Position numbers and translations under genes: made by a program
Source: Candidatus Villigracilis vicinus
Lineage (GTDB): Bacteria > Chloroflexota > Anaerolineae > Anaerolineales > Villigracilaceae
Assembly: GCA_016721315.1 (NCBI GenBank)
Contig: JADKIL010000003.1
Location: 434,001 to 498,000, forward strand
Direction: 5' to 3'
DNA: 64,000 bases
Shown: positions 48,389-56,918 of the stretch, in pieces
Layout of the letters: every line of letters starts with the position of its first letter
Numbering within the stretch: the stretch's first letter is position 1
Notes under the pieces: model-generated
What the model was told of the DNA's origin: nothing
The model's database searches: none
What the model saw: the letters and a program-made list of their open reading frames with translations, nothing else

Positions 48389-49918
48389 TTATCGAAGTTG
48401 GTAGATCACGTAACCATCCCCTTCGGCGAAGATAGGGTAGGTTTTTAGTTTTTCACGCAGGAAGGGTTGGAGTTCAAAATCTTTGAAGTCTGTCACAATG
48501 AACAATTCTTTCTTCGAGATGATCGCATTGAACTGTTCTTCGAATTTCTGATTGCCACCGCGTTCTGAACTGTATAACAAGTCACCATAGGAGGGCCAGG
48601 AGCCGATGTTCTGCCAGCCCCAATACGCCATGCGTGCGCCATAATCCTGCGTAAGCCCCGCAATGTTATAGCCATCGGTCAGGGTATGGATCTCCGCCCA
48701 CATTGCGGCTTGCGGGCGATAGTCTACGGCGTTCATTTGGTTGCGGGTATTCCAAAGAGACGCACAAGCTCCCAAAAGCAGGAGGCAAAATGCAAAGAAG
48801 CGCAGCAGATTGGTTGAGGTCAACTGTGCAAGCTTGGAAAGAAGAGAATCTGCTAGTGGGGCAATGGAAAGCGCGAGGATGGGGATAAGCGGCAGGGAAT
48901 AGTAATCGTGAGTAGAGATGTGGAAGTTAAAGAAAAGCCCAAAGAGGGCGTACCCAACCCAAAGTCCGAACAGGAAGCGGCGTTTTTTATCATCAAAGAA
49001 AAAGAGACCCAGCAACGCAAGCATCAGCACCATTCCGCCAGCGACCAGATTCAACATGTTTAACCAGCCAATGTAATAAGATGGACTGAGGAAAAGGGTC
49101 GGGATGAAACGCCCGCTGAATTGCTGACCGAGATAGCCAGCTACAAAGATGCCATAGATGAGATACCCCGCGCCCGGCAGGACGCCAATCAATGCCATGA
49201 GGTAGATATGCGGCTCCTTGAGCGCCTCTTTCATGGACCTGTAGCTGAGTACCGCACCCAAGCCTCCGCCAACAATGAAGAATGCCGCCGGGAATTTTAT
49301 GAAAATGGCAAGCCCGCCAAAGAGACCAGCCAGAAGGGCTGACCACATCCCTGCCCCTCGCTCGGTGGAAGAGGGATGTCCGAAGGACGGAGTAAGGGAA
49401 GACCATTCCCAAACCGCCCACAAGAACATGACGATGAACATTGTCATCAATGGGTCGGGTTGAAAACTGCGGCTGGCAATGACGGCATACGGCAGGAAAA
49501 GATATACCGCCGTTGCAGCAAGAGCGCCGTCAACTGATGTGAGGCGCCGTGCCAGAAGATAGAGAAAAATGCCGCCAATGATCCAAAACATGGAGGAATA
49601 CAGGCGCGCCACCCAGACCTGCTCGCCGGTGAAACGATATGTCCACGCGACGATTTTCTCAAAAAATTCCGGCTCTACCGAAGCGCGGAATTTCCATTGT
49701 TGAATGGCAAAGGAGCGCTGTTCAGAAGAGACGTCTGTGCGGGTTTCATAATACATGCCGCGCGCTTTGAGCATTGAAAGCATCTGGCGGGTGGAATGGA
49801 AATCAAGCGGCAGGTCGGTGAAGTCATAGAGACGAATCGCAATGCCCAGGGTGAAAATAACGAGCAGGGCAATAGTTCGGACGGCTTTGGTGGAGAAAAA
49901 AGAGGGTTGTTCGCTCAT
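48389..49918 (-). CDS. GT39/PMT-like membrane glycosyltransferase (1)
   Basis: A 509-residue GT-C protein with about eleven membrane helices. The first external loop has DFTDLPLDFHSTRQMLSMLK (about 28-47), with the Asp-Phe-His motif shared with the gene at 51312. RSFQPDPLMTMFIVMFLWA (about 152-170) follows helix 4. A periplasmic C-terminal domain (about 415-509) ends with a DGYVIYQLR strand. Family members use polyprenyl-phosphate sugars as donors at the outer face of the membrane. The acceptor is unknown. Confidence 0.8.
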   Translation of the reverse strand: MSEQPSFFSTKAVRTIALLVIFTLGIAIRLYDFTDLPLDFHSTRQMLSMLKARGMYYETRTDVSSEQRSFAIQQWKFRASVEPEFFEKIVAWTYRFTGEQVWVARLYSSMFWIIGGIFLYLLARRLTSVDGALAATAVYLFLPYAVIASRSFQPDPLMTMFIVMFLWAVWEWSSLTPSFGHPSSTERGAGMWSALLAGLFGGLAIFIKFPAAFFIVGGGLGAVLSYRSMKEALKEPHIYLMALIGVLPGAGYLIYGIFVAGYLGQQFSGRFIPTLFLSPSYYIGWLNMLNLVAGGMVLMLALLGLFFFDDKKRRFLFGLWVGYALFGLFFNFHISTHDYYSLPLIPILALSIAPLADSLLSKLAQLTSTNLLRFFAFCLLLLGACASLWNTRNQMNAVDYRPQAAMWAEIHTLTDGYNIAGLTQDYGARMAYWGWQNIGSWPSYGDLLYSSERGGNQKFEEQFNAIISKKELFIVTDFKDFELQPFLREKLKTYPIFAEGDGYVIYQLR

Positions 49919-50083
49919 GTGGAAAAAGTAATTGTAACGTAGATTTATTTGAGGGGGAGTTGAGCCGAAGCATCTTTTATGCTATTCTAAATCAAGCTTA
50001 CATGTGCTGTTGTATCACAAGAATTTTCACACAAGCTGACAAAATCATCTGAAACGGGCTGATGCCTTCAAGGAGTGATGACC

Positions 50084-50377
50084 ATGACCCAGGATGAATA
50101 CGTAATCTTCGCCGAGTTGAAACGCGATAAATTCGAAGACATCCTAGACAGGTTAATGAAGTTTTACCCGTCGATCCAATTCGGCAGGCAGGTCGACGAT
50201 TGGATCTGGCTCCATCTCGAAGAAGACAAGATCGAGATTGATTCCTTTTTCTCGGAGCAATTGGAACTCAAAGGAAAGAGAAAGTATTCCAAAACGCTTC
50301 AACACATTCTGCAAGTTATCGATAAAGAGTGGGTATTAAAACGGTTCGATCCCCCAAAAGCAGATCTAACCCGCTAG
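50084..50377 (+). CDS. Small protein of unknown function
   Basis: A 97-residue soluble, acidic/basic-mixed protein from ATG 50084, placed eight bases after AGGAG; ATG 50078 and GTG 50075 are in frame just upstream. It is rich in charged and aromatic residues (QVDDWIWLHLEEDKIEIDSF) and has no signal peptide or membrane helix. No family was recognised; it recalls short alpha/beta proteins of the immunity or hypothetical type. It is the only plus-strand gene between 39724 and 64000, and its last 12 bases overlap the end of the convergent GT2 gene. Confidence 0.6.
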   Translation: MTQDEYVIFAELKRDKFEDILDRLMKFYPSIQFGRQVDDWIWLHLEEDKIEIDSFFSEQLELKGKRKYSKTLQHILQVIDKEWVLKRFDPPKADLTR

Positions 50378-51295
50378 GTTCTTTTTCCGGCGCGCCAAGA
50401 CCGCTTCACGCAATTTCCCCAACCCCAGTAAATTCAAAATAGCCGAAACAAAAATATTCATCCGTTTCAACGCCACCGGCGGGTAAATCACGAGCGCGCG
50501 AAACCATGCCTTCAAGGCTTGTGCAGGAAGTCCGCCATCAAGCAGGTAACGTGCATCCACACGAAAGGCAGAGGCGTGCGCACGGCGGTCTATCGTCAGA
50601 AGTGTTCTGGCGAGATCTTTGTCCTGTGCGATGGTCTCCAAAATACGAAAGGCTTCGCGTCCAAACTCGGACGCTTTGGCAATGTTCTTCGCCTCGGCAT
50701 GGTAACGCGCAGCAGACCAGGTCTGATTCACATGCAAGATCTTTCCGTGCTTGGCGATCTGGATCCAAAGCAAATGGTCCAGTAAAAAGTGAAACGTAGG
50801 ATTAAGCCCTTGCGTTCTTTGTAAGGCAGAACGGCGCATAAAAACAGCGGGCTGACCAATGATCTGAAAGCAAAGCAAGTCTTCGAAAGTAAGCTGTTTA
50901 TACGTCAGGGTGTTGAAGGTCGCGCCGTTCTCGTCCACAGCAAGCATATCCGCATAGACAAGAACCACCTCGGGATGTTCTTCAAAGATATTCACCGCCG
51001 CGCGTACGGTTCCCGGCAGGTAATAATCATCAGAGTTCAGCCAGGCAATAATGTCTCCTGTTGCACGGGCAAACCCCTTGTTGATCGCATCTGCCTGTCC
51101 ATTATCCTTGACCGACTCCCAGTGCGTTAACTTCCCGGCATGCTTCTTTATGATCTCCACGCTTCCATCGTTGGAGGCGCCATCCATCACAAGATATTCA
51201 ATGTATGGGTAGTCCTGCTCCAACACCGAGAGCATGGTCTGCTCAAGATATTTAGCCTGATTGTATGAAGGGGTGATAACGGAAACCAAACTCAT
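50366..51295 (-). CDS. Glycosyltransferase family 2 (2)
   Basis: About 309 residues from ATG 51295, where the GT-A fold starts at once (MSLVSVITPSYNQAKYLEQT). EYLVMDGASNDGS, the AWLNSDDYYLPG DxD-type motif (about 87-98) and HFLLDHLLWIQIA (about 172-184) match the paralogue at 45178. A C-terminal helical extension of about 90 residues (AFRVDARYLLDGGLPAQALK) is extra. It acts on the cytoplasmic side. It lies 16 bp downstream of the GT39-like gene. Confidence 0.88.
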   Translation of the reverse strand: MSLVSVITPSYNQAKYLEQTMLSVLEQDYPYIEYLVMDGASNDGSVEIIKKHAGKLTHWESVKDNGQADAINKGFARATGDIIAWLNSDDYYLPGTVRAAVNIFEEHPEVVLVYADMLAVDENGATFNTLTYKQLTFEDLLCFQIIGQPAVFMRRSALQRTQGLNPTFHFLLDHLLWIQIAKHGKILHVNQTWSAARYHAEAKNIAKASEFGREAFRILETIAQDKDLARTLLTIDRRAHASAFRVDARYLLDGGLPAQALKAWFRALVIYPPVALKRMNIFVSAILNLLGLGKLREAVLARRKKNLAG

Positions 51296-51311
51296 TTTAT
51301 TTAGACACGTT

Positions 51312-52832
51312 CTATTTTGCCCGCAGGTCGTAAAGAACATATCCATCCCCTTGAATGGCAATGGGATATGTATCCAATATCTTTTTCAAGCCGGGTTGTT
51401 TGTCCAATTGCCCAAACGCGGTAACAAGGAAGTAATCCATGCCTGCGGTCAATTCGTCGAATTGGGCGGCGTTGTCCTTATCGGGGTTGCGGGTGGCGCT
51501 CAATTCAGTAGCAAGAGGCCACAGGTCCACCTTGCGCCAACCATACATCATGAGACGGTAACCATAATCCTGGGTCAATGCGATCACGTGCGCGTCGGTC
51601 GGGAAGGCATCACCAACCTCACTCCAAAATGCAGGCTCATGCTTAAAATCTTCAGCGACCAGAACAGAGCGTGCCGCATAGGCTTGATATCCGATCACAA
51701 CCACTACCAAGGTGATGAAGCCCACGCGTCCGACTCCGCCGATGCCTGCCACATACTCCGTAAGCGGATTCAACGCCACAGCCAGCCCAAGCACGATCAG
51801 CGGAATCAGTTGAATATGGTAATAGCTATGGGTATACATCTGGAACGGCAGGGTCAGCCCATATAGCAGGTAGCCGATCCACAAACCAATAAGCAGCCAG
51901 CGCATCCGTGATGGAGCAATGAGCGCACCGGCAATGCCAAGAAATACGATGGTCAAGCCAAAAAGGGTACCGAGAAAAGCCAGCCACTTGGTATAAAAAT
52001 CGGTGCTGGTGATGAGCTTCATCAGCGCCAAGGTCCAGGCAAAGAAGTATTCGGTGGAACGCCCCTGATTGAGGAAGACATAGAACAGCAGCGCCGGAAC
52101 GACCATAATAGCAGCCATTGCCCAAACCTGTTTGGACTTCCAGAAATCCCTGCCAAGAGTGAAAAGCACAAGTGCAATGGCTGCAGCGCCTGCCATAAAT
52201 GCGATCACGATCTTTACGAAGGTGGCTAAACCAAGAAATACAGCGGCAAGAATAGCCCACTTCCATGTAGATCTCGCCCCCAACCCCTCGCCTGAAAGAA
52301 GAGGGGAATTGTCCTCACTCCAGCGGTAAAGGAAATACACACCAATGACAAATGCCGAGGTCATCAATGGGTCGGGTTGAAAGGAACGGCTGACCTGCAC
52401 TGAGAACGGCAGTACGAAATAATAAGCAAGTGCGATCAACGCCGCCCAGGGAGATGCGACACGGCGCATCAGGTCGAAAAGAGCAACTCCCGCCGCAAGC
52501 CAGAAGAAGGTCATCCATATGCGGGCAACAGCGATGTTCTCTCCGCCGGTCAGGAAGTAACTGTAAGCAACTATGGTTTCAATAACTGGCGGCTCATACT
52601 TACCCACAGCATTTGCGAACGAAGTCGCAAGCTGACGCTGCTCATCGGTAGCAGAGGGCAGCGCGTTGTAGTAGATCTCGCGTGCCACAAGCGAGTTGCG
52701 AAGCTGGCGAGAAGTGTGAAAATCAAGGGGAGGATCGGTGAGATCCAGAAGTCGCAAGAGTCCGCCCAGGGCGAGAAGAAGGATGAAGAGGGCAGACCAG
52801 ATCCTGGCAGGGGAAAGAGGCGAAGTAGTCAT
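51312..52832 (-). CDS. GT39/PMT-like membrane glycosyltransferase (2)
   Basis: A 506-residue GT-C protein, a paralogue of the gene at 48389-49918. It has the same external loop (DPPLDFHTSRQLRNSLVARE, about 31-50), RSFQPDPLMTSAFVIGVYF and a C-terminal strand DGYVLYDLR. It has about eleven membrane helices. Together with the GT2 copies the two form a repeated GT39-GT2 set, probably from an old duplication. It begins 9 bp after the DUF115-like gene, whose stop lies upstream on the minus strand. Confidence 0.8.
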   Translation of the reverse strand: MTTSPLSPARIWSALFILLLALGGLLRLLDLTDPPLDFHTSRQLRNSLVAREIYYNALPSATDEQRQLATSFANAVGKYEPPVIETIVAYSYFLTGGENIAVARIWMTFFWLAAGVALFDLMRRVASPWAALIALAYYFVLPFSVQVSRSFQPDPLMTSAFVIGVYFLYRWSEDNSPLLSGEGLGARSTWKWAILAAVFLGLATFVKIVIAFMAGAAAIALVLFTLGRDFWKSKQVWAMAAIMVVPALLFYVFLNQGRSTEYFFAWTLALMKLITSTDFYTKWLAFLGTLFGLTIVFLGIAGALIAPSRMRWLLIGLWIGYLLYGLTLPFQMYTHSYYHIQLIPLIVLGLAVALNPLTEYVAGIGGVGRVGFITLVVVVIGYQAYAARSVLVAEDFKHEPAFWSEVGDAFPTDAHVIALTQDYGYRLMMYGWRKVDLWPLATELSATRNPDKDNAAQFDELTAGMDYFLVTAFGQLDKQPGLKKILDTYPIAIQGDGYVLYDLRAK

Positions 52833-52841
52833 TGAGTCGGG

Positions 52842-53654
52842 TCAGAAAAGAGAATTGTAGTCGACTTTGGGGAAGACCGTCAGTTTGCCGCCGACAGTGG
52901 CGTCGATCACCTCACGCCCTGCCCGGCGATAGGCTTCACGCGCCATAATGTACCCAACTTCGGAAGTATCCAGGTCGGGCAGCTGCCATTTGACACCTTT
53001 GCCAAAATAATTAGGCAGAAAATGATTCGGGTCATCGCCTTCGGAGGTGATGGTCTTGTTCGCATCTCCTTTAGAGGCAAAGTTATGATCTACACCGATG
53101 AGAATGACCTGATCGAAGCCCATGTGAAATGCCACCTGCAGTGCAACTGTGGTGACCGTGGCGCCTTCCCATACACGCCCGGTGACATCGCTCGAAAATT
53201 TTGGACCTGTGTATGAGGTGTAGATGAAGTTCGTCGTGGCGTTATAGGTCTTGTCGTTAAAAAAAGAATGCGACCGCCACGACAGGAATTTTGGCATGCT
53301 CAATGCAGAAATATCTTCGACGAACTGTTCGATGACAAGGTTATTGATGGAAGCAAAGTAAGTAGTTTGAAAACCAAGCTCAGGGAAAGCCACATAAAAG
53401 CGATTCATTCCAAAAGTGATCTCGCTCTTTAATTTGGAGAGGTCGGTTTGTTTGAGCGAGGGACCGTTGCCAATGATAAAGGCGCGTTTGCCTTTGTGAA
53501 TATTCTTGAACGCAGCCAGACGCTTGCGGCTCTCGCGCCGCCAGGGGTGCAGGTAGGCATCTGGCAATTCGGGCAGGCGGCGAAGGGCGTCATTGGTATA
53601 ACGGGCAGCATTCCAAATGGCGGATGGGATGAGGCGTTTGATGGTCTGTTTCAT
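52842..53654 (-). CDS. DUF115 / MptE-like protein
   Basis: About 270 residues from ATG 53654, which overlaps the upstream small membrane protein by four bases. It has a Rossmann-like core with KRAFIIGNGPSLKQTDLSKL (about 56-75), ITFGMNRFYVAFPELGFQ and QVILIGVDHNFASKGD (about 190-205). This is the pattern of the DUF115 family, which includes archaeal 6-hydroxymethylpterin pyrophosphokinase MptE and bacterial glycan-modifying proteins such as Maf motility-associated factors. In a polysaccharide locus a sugar- or glycan-related transferase role is more likely than pterin synthesis. Confidence 0.7.
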   Translation of the reverse strand: MKQTIKRLIPSAIWNAARYTNDALRRLPELPDAYLHPWRRESRKRLAAFKNIHKGKRAFIIGNGPSLKQTDLSKLKSEITFGMNRFYVAFPELGFQTTYFASINNLVIEQFVEDISALSMPKFLSWRSHSFFNDKTYNATTNFIYTSYTGPKFSSDVTGRVWEGATVTTVALQVAFHMGFDQVILIGVDHNFASKGDANKTITSEGDDPNHFLPNYFGKGVKWQLPDLDTSEVGYIMAREAYRRAGREVIDATVGGKLTVFPKVDYNSLF

Positions 53655-54034
53655 GCTTCGATGTCGTAGAAGGGTTTCAACGGAATGAGGTTGGTAAGGA
53701 TGATGATATCGAATAAGGTGGCGAGAATATAAGTAAAATCCGGATAGCCGGTGAATGTGAGCAGGAGGTTTAAGATGGTAAGAACCAGGATGGTAATGTA
53801 TGACCATTTCTCACGTTGGTCCAACATGCGCGCAGCGATAAAAAGGGTCATGGCTGAAAACAAAAAGAAAAATCCCACCAATGCGGCAGAGAGACCATTT
53901 TGATCCTGAATCATCTTGGCAACATAGAGAATACCAACAATGATCCATAAAGCAAAGTTGACATAGAACATAATGCGCGCCACAAGTATGCGCGCCTGAT
54001 AGGTTTCGCGGGTTCGTTTTTTGAGTTTATCCAT
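53651..54034 (-). CDS. Small four-helix membrane protein
   Basis: A 127-residue protein with a basic N-terminus (MDKLKKRTRETYQAR) and four predicted helices (about 22-42, 49-70, 81-97 and 99-118). No family was recognised. It overlaps the start of the DUF115-like gene by ATGA and begins 8 bp after the next small membrane gene, so the four genes 52842-55160 form a tight run. Confidence 0.6.
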   Translation of the reverse strand: MDKLKKRTRETYQARILVARIMFYVNFALWIIVGILYVAKMIQDQNGLSAALVGFFFLFSAMTLFIAARMLDQREKWSYITILVLTILNLLLTFTGYPDFTYILATLFDIIILTNLIPLKPFYDIEA

Positions 54035-54042
54035 TAGCTACC

Positions 54043-54408
54043 TTACTGTTCAATTTGTGCTGGGAGAAATGCTTTTCGTGAAAAATACAGAATAAGAAGA
54101 CTTGCCAGATTTAAAAGCATGAAGAGGATATCGATCATCCCGATCTGGTCGAAGATAGGCATGATGACATTGAAAAGGAGCACAATGAACGTCAGCCAAT
54201 AGATCTTTTTGTTCTGTTTTTTCAATTGAAAAAAGCCAAATAAAAGGATGGCACCATCTACGAACATGATCAGGGCATAAAAGGCATACCAGACAACCAT
54301 TTCTGGTCGTCCGCCAATGCGCAGGATCGTCCCCAGCCCGAAGAATGTCAGAACCGCCGAGGTCAGCAAAATCAAATAGCGTGCGATGGATGCCATTCTC
54401 ATATTCAT
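54043..54408 (-). CDS. Small membrane protein of unknown function
   Basis: A 121-residue protein with four predicted helices (about 8-28, 35-57, 65-84 and 92-112). It resembles the following gene in size and layout only. Its ATG at 54408 overlaps the stop of the SDR gene by four bases, so translation is coupled. ATG 54396 is an in-frame alternative. No function could be assigned. Confidence 0.6.
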   Translation of the reverse strand: MNMRMASIARYLILLTSAVLTFFGLGTILRIGGRPEMVVWYAFYALIMFVDGAILLFGFFQLKKQNKKIYWLTFIVLLFNVIMPIFDQIGMIDILFMLLNLASLLILYFSRKAFLPAQIEQ

Positions 54409-55160
54409 TCTGTGCTGAGCCTCGCTGTTGCGCCGCCATCCACGATCATGGCTTGACCAGTCATGAAGGAGGATTGCTCGTTATCCGCAAGGAAGTAAAT
54501 GGCGCTGGCGATCTCCTGAGGCGTCCCCACGCGTCCATTAACGGTCTTGCGGGCGAGATTGTCCAGGCGTTCCTGCACGTCGCCAGAGCCGACATGTCCA
54601 CGCCCAAGACCAGCCCGCAGCATGGGTGTATCCACGGCTCCAGGCAGAATGGCATTGACGCGGATATTCTCCGGCGCAAATTCGATCGCCATGGCACGGG
54701 TGAGCGCCAGCAATCCGCCCTTGGAGGCGGCATAAGCAGCAATGTTCGCAGAAGTCTGCACAGCATGAACAGAGGAGACGTTCACAATAGCGCCGCCATT
54801 CCCTGCTTTGAGCAAAGGATGCGCAAGTTTAACGAACAAGAACACCGAGCGCAAATTCGACGCCATCACAGAATCCCATTCTTCCACAGTGGTATCTACC
54901 AATGGCTTGGCTACTTGTACAGCAGCATTATTGACCAATGCATCCAGGGCGGGATGAAATTCTTTTGCCTGTTGAAAAATCTGTTCAACAGAGTCTGGTT
55001 GCGAAATATCTGCTTTGATGAAACGACCGTTCTTTGGAAAATCATCTCCAAAATCAGAACGATCCACGCCAATTACACGCCACCCATGGTTTGAAAAGTG
55101 GTTAATGCAGGCACGCCCAATTCCGCCGCCTGCGCCAGTGATGAGAACGGTTCTAGTCAT
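54405..55160 (-). CDS. Short-chain dehydrogenase/reductase
   Basis: A 251-residue classical SDR. It has TGAGGGIGRACINHFSNHG (NAD(P)-binding Rossmann motif, about 8-26), ALVNNAAVQVAKP (about 80-92), the catalytic block NVSSVHAVQTSANIAAYAASKGG with the Ser-Tyr-Lys triad (about 135-157) and FMTGQAMIVDGGATA at the C-terminus. The enzyme probably reduces a keto group in a sugar or lipid precursor of the surface glycan. An Asp after the second beta strand (GVDRSD) suggests NAD rather than NADP as cofactor. Confidence 0.92.
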   Translation of the reverse strand: MTRTVLITGAGGGIGRACINHFSNHGWRVIGVDRSDFGDDFPKNGRFIKADISQPDSVEQIFQQAKEFHPALDALVNNAAVQVAKPLVDTTVEEWDSVMASNLRSVFLFVKLAHPLLKAGNGGAIVNVSSVHAVQTSANIAAYAASKGGLLALTRAMAIEFAPENIRVNAILPGAVDTPMLRAGLGRGHVGSGDVQERLDNLARKTVNGRVGTPQEIASAIYFLADNEQSSFMTGQAMIVDGGATARLSTE

Positions 55161-55227
55161 GGGATAATTTTACGTCGAAATCCGGCTTTGTGCTTGAAAT
55201 TCCATGTCCACCCGGAAGAATCTAACG

Positions 55228-55278
55228 CAAAGACACAAGGGGCAAAGAAATGAGATTTCTTTGCCCCTTGTGTCTTTG
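55228..55278. repeat. Perfect 24-bp inverted repeat between the SDR and GT39-like genes
   Basis: The arm 55228-55251 starts CAAAGACACAAGGGGC, and its exact reverse complement lies at 55255-55278; the loop is GAG. The 192-bp gap around it also contains a poly-G stretch (55309-55318). It may end the minus-strand transcript from 56918-55353 and belongs to the family seen at 36395-36453 and 62186-62240. Confidence 0.8.
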
Positions 55279-55352
55279 GCACGATCTTTTTATTTTCAAA
55301 CTTCCGTGGGGGGGCGGGCAGGTGGCATTTTGAGATGGCTTGTACTTTAAAA

Positions 55353-56918
55353 TCAATCTACTCTACGTCGAAAGATCAGACAGGTATCAATCGTATTTTC
55401 AAGTTGGTAGTTCTGAGCAACAAACTCGAACACTTCGTCCATTTTCGGCTGGATGTACATCTTCTTCTTGAGTCCTGCGATGGAATATTGTTCTTCGCGT
55501 GCGGCAGGGTCCAGTGAGGGGATCGCATCCACAGAACGGGAGCAATCCAGGATCAGTTCAGGGGGAGTTGAGGTCAGGTCGTCGAAATAACGGTCTTCGA
55601 TCTCTTTCGTCAGTGACCCTTCCAGAAAGAGGGGGTAATACACATACTTTACCGGCGACGACCGCCCAGCCATAAAGTTGACTCCCATTTCAGGGTACCA
55701 TGTCAACAGGCGGTCTTCTGGCTGGCTGTTATCGCGGATATAAGCGGACACCGGGTCGATGTATTCACCGCCGGTACCTAGAGCTTGAACGTACCGTGCC
55801 CACACTGAGGGAGCGATCACAAAGAGCATCACGATCAACGCGACGGATATGACTGCCCCCAATCCATCACTCCAGCCTTCCATCGCAGAAACCTTGAAGG
55901 TCACCTGCCAGAATTCTGCAAACACATAAGCAGAATAAACCGCCAACGCCAAAGCCCAACTAATGTAGTAATGCGTGAAATTCCTGCCCGAAAGGTTGCT
56001 CAGCGCGATCTCGATCGGAAACCAGACCAGAAGGAATACTTCAAAGACCATAACCTTTCGCTGCACAAAGCTAAGCAGGAAACGTAAAACCAGGATGAAC
56101 CAGGCAGCCAGAGCGAACCAACCATACCAATCCATTCCGTAGCGCCCAAAACCGCCAAACATATCTAGCCATTCGCGGTCCTTTGCGGCAGAGTATGAAA
56201 AGTTAAAAAGTATGGAAGCGTAGATCATTTCACCTGCACTGCCAAGGATGGCGAAATAAAGCGTCCACAGTATGAGCGGCAGGGCAAATCCCGCCAACGC
56301 GGCAAGGATGATGCGTAAGGCTTCCACATAATGCCGCTTGAACACATAGAACAAAAAGACCGCACCAAGGACCGCAAAGAACCCGCCGATGTTATTGGCG
56401 CGAAACGTGAAACTCAAACCAAAGAGCGCGCCGACCCAGATGTACTTCCAATAATTCCGCTCCACATCCACCATTGAAAGAAAAATGGCAAGCCCTGCCG
56501 CGTTGAATAGCAGCGCAAATTCCTCAGTGTAATTGCCGTATCCCAGCACGGCACGCAGACCAAACCCTGCCAAAGCAGTGCCGAACAATGCCGCCCCCAT
56601 ACCCCAGCGTTTGGAAAGGGTGTAATACAAAAGCGAGAGCATTCCAAAGATACAAACGAACTCAAGAAGCCAAACGCCCCAACGCGAACCGCCGCCCAGA
56701 AACAACCCCAATGCGTTGACATAAAAAATTCCGGGACCTTTTGAATCCCAAAAGTCTTTATACGGAATCTTACCGTCTACGATCTGACTGCCCGCATATA
56801 GGAAAAAGCCGCCATCTCTGGCGGGCTTATCAAAAAAGGGATTGGCAAGGTCAAGCGCAAGCGCCGTCAACAGGAATAAAAAAATATAAGGTAGTACGAG
56901 CCGAAACTTTGACATCAT
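55353..56918 (-). CDS. GT39-like membrane glycosyltransferase (3)
   Basis: A 521-residue GT-C protein with about eleven membrane helices. Its first external loop reads FDKPARDGGFFLYAGSQIVD then DFWDSKGPGIFYVNALG (about 30-73), the acidic-aromatic pattern of ArnT/PMT-like enzymes. A second acidic region and a C-terminal soluble part (about 395-521) with DRLLTWYPEMGVNFM and ELILDCSRSVDAIP follow. It probably adds a sugar from a polyprenyl donor outside the membrane. Its ATG overlaps the stop of the dehydrogenase gene by four bases. Confidence 0.78.
   Translation of the reverse strand: MMSKFRLVLPYIFLFLLTALALDLANPFFDKPARDGGFFLYAGSQIVDGKIPYKDFWDSKGPGIFYVNALGLFLGGGSRWGVWLLEFVCIFGMLSLLYYTLSKRWGMGAALFGTALAGFGLRAVLGYGNYTEEFALLFNAAGLAIFLSMVDVERNYWKYIWVGALFGLSFTFRANNIGGFFAVLGAVFLFYVFKRHYVEALRIILAALAGFALPLILWTLYFAILGSAGEMIYASILFNFSYSAAKDREWLDMFGGFGRYGMDWYGWFALAAWFILVLRFLLSFVQRKVMVFEVFLLVWFPIEIALSNLSGRNFTHYYISWALALAVYSAYVFAEFWQVTFKVSAMEGWSDGLGAVISVALIVMLFVIAPSVWARYVQALGTGGEYIDPVSAYIRDNSQPEDRLLTWYPEMGVNFMAGRSSPVKYVYYPLFLEGSLTKEIEDRYFDDLTSTPPELILDCSRSVDAIPSLDPAAREEQYSIAGLKKKMYIQPKMDEVFEFVAQNYQLENTIDTCLIFRRRVD

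Noticed and set aside
52842..53807. Longer start of the DUF115-like gene at 53807
   Set aside because: The extra 51 residues are antisense-like, His/Pro-rich and overlap the small membrane protein; ATG 53654 gives an ATGA overlap.
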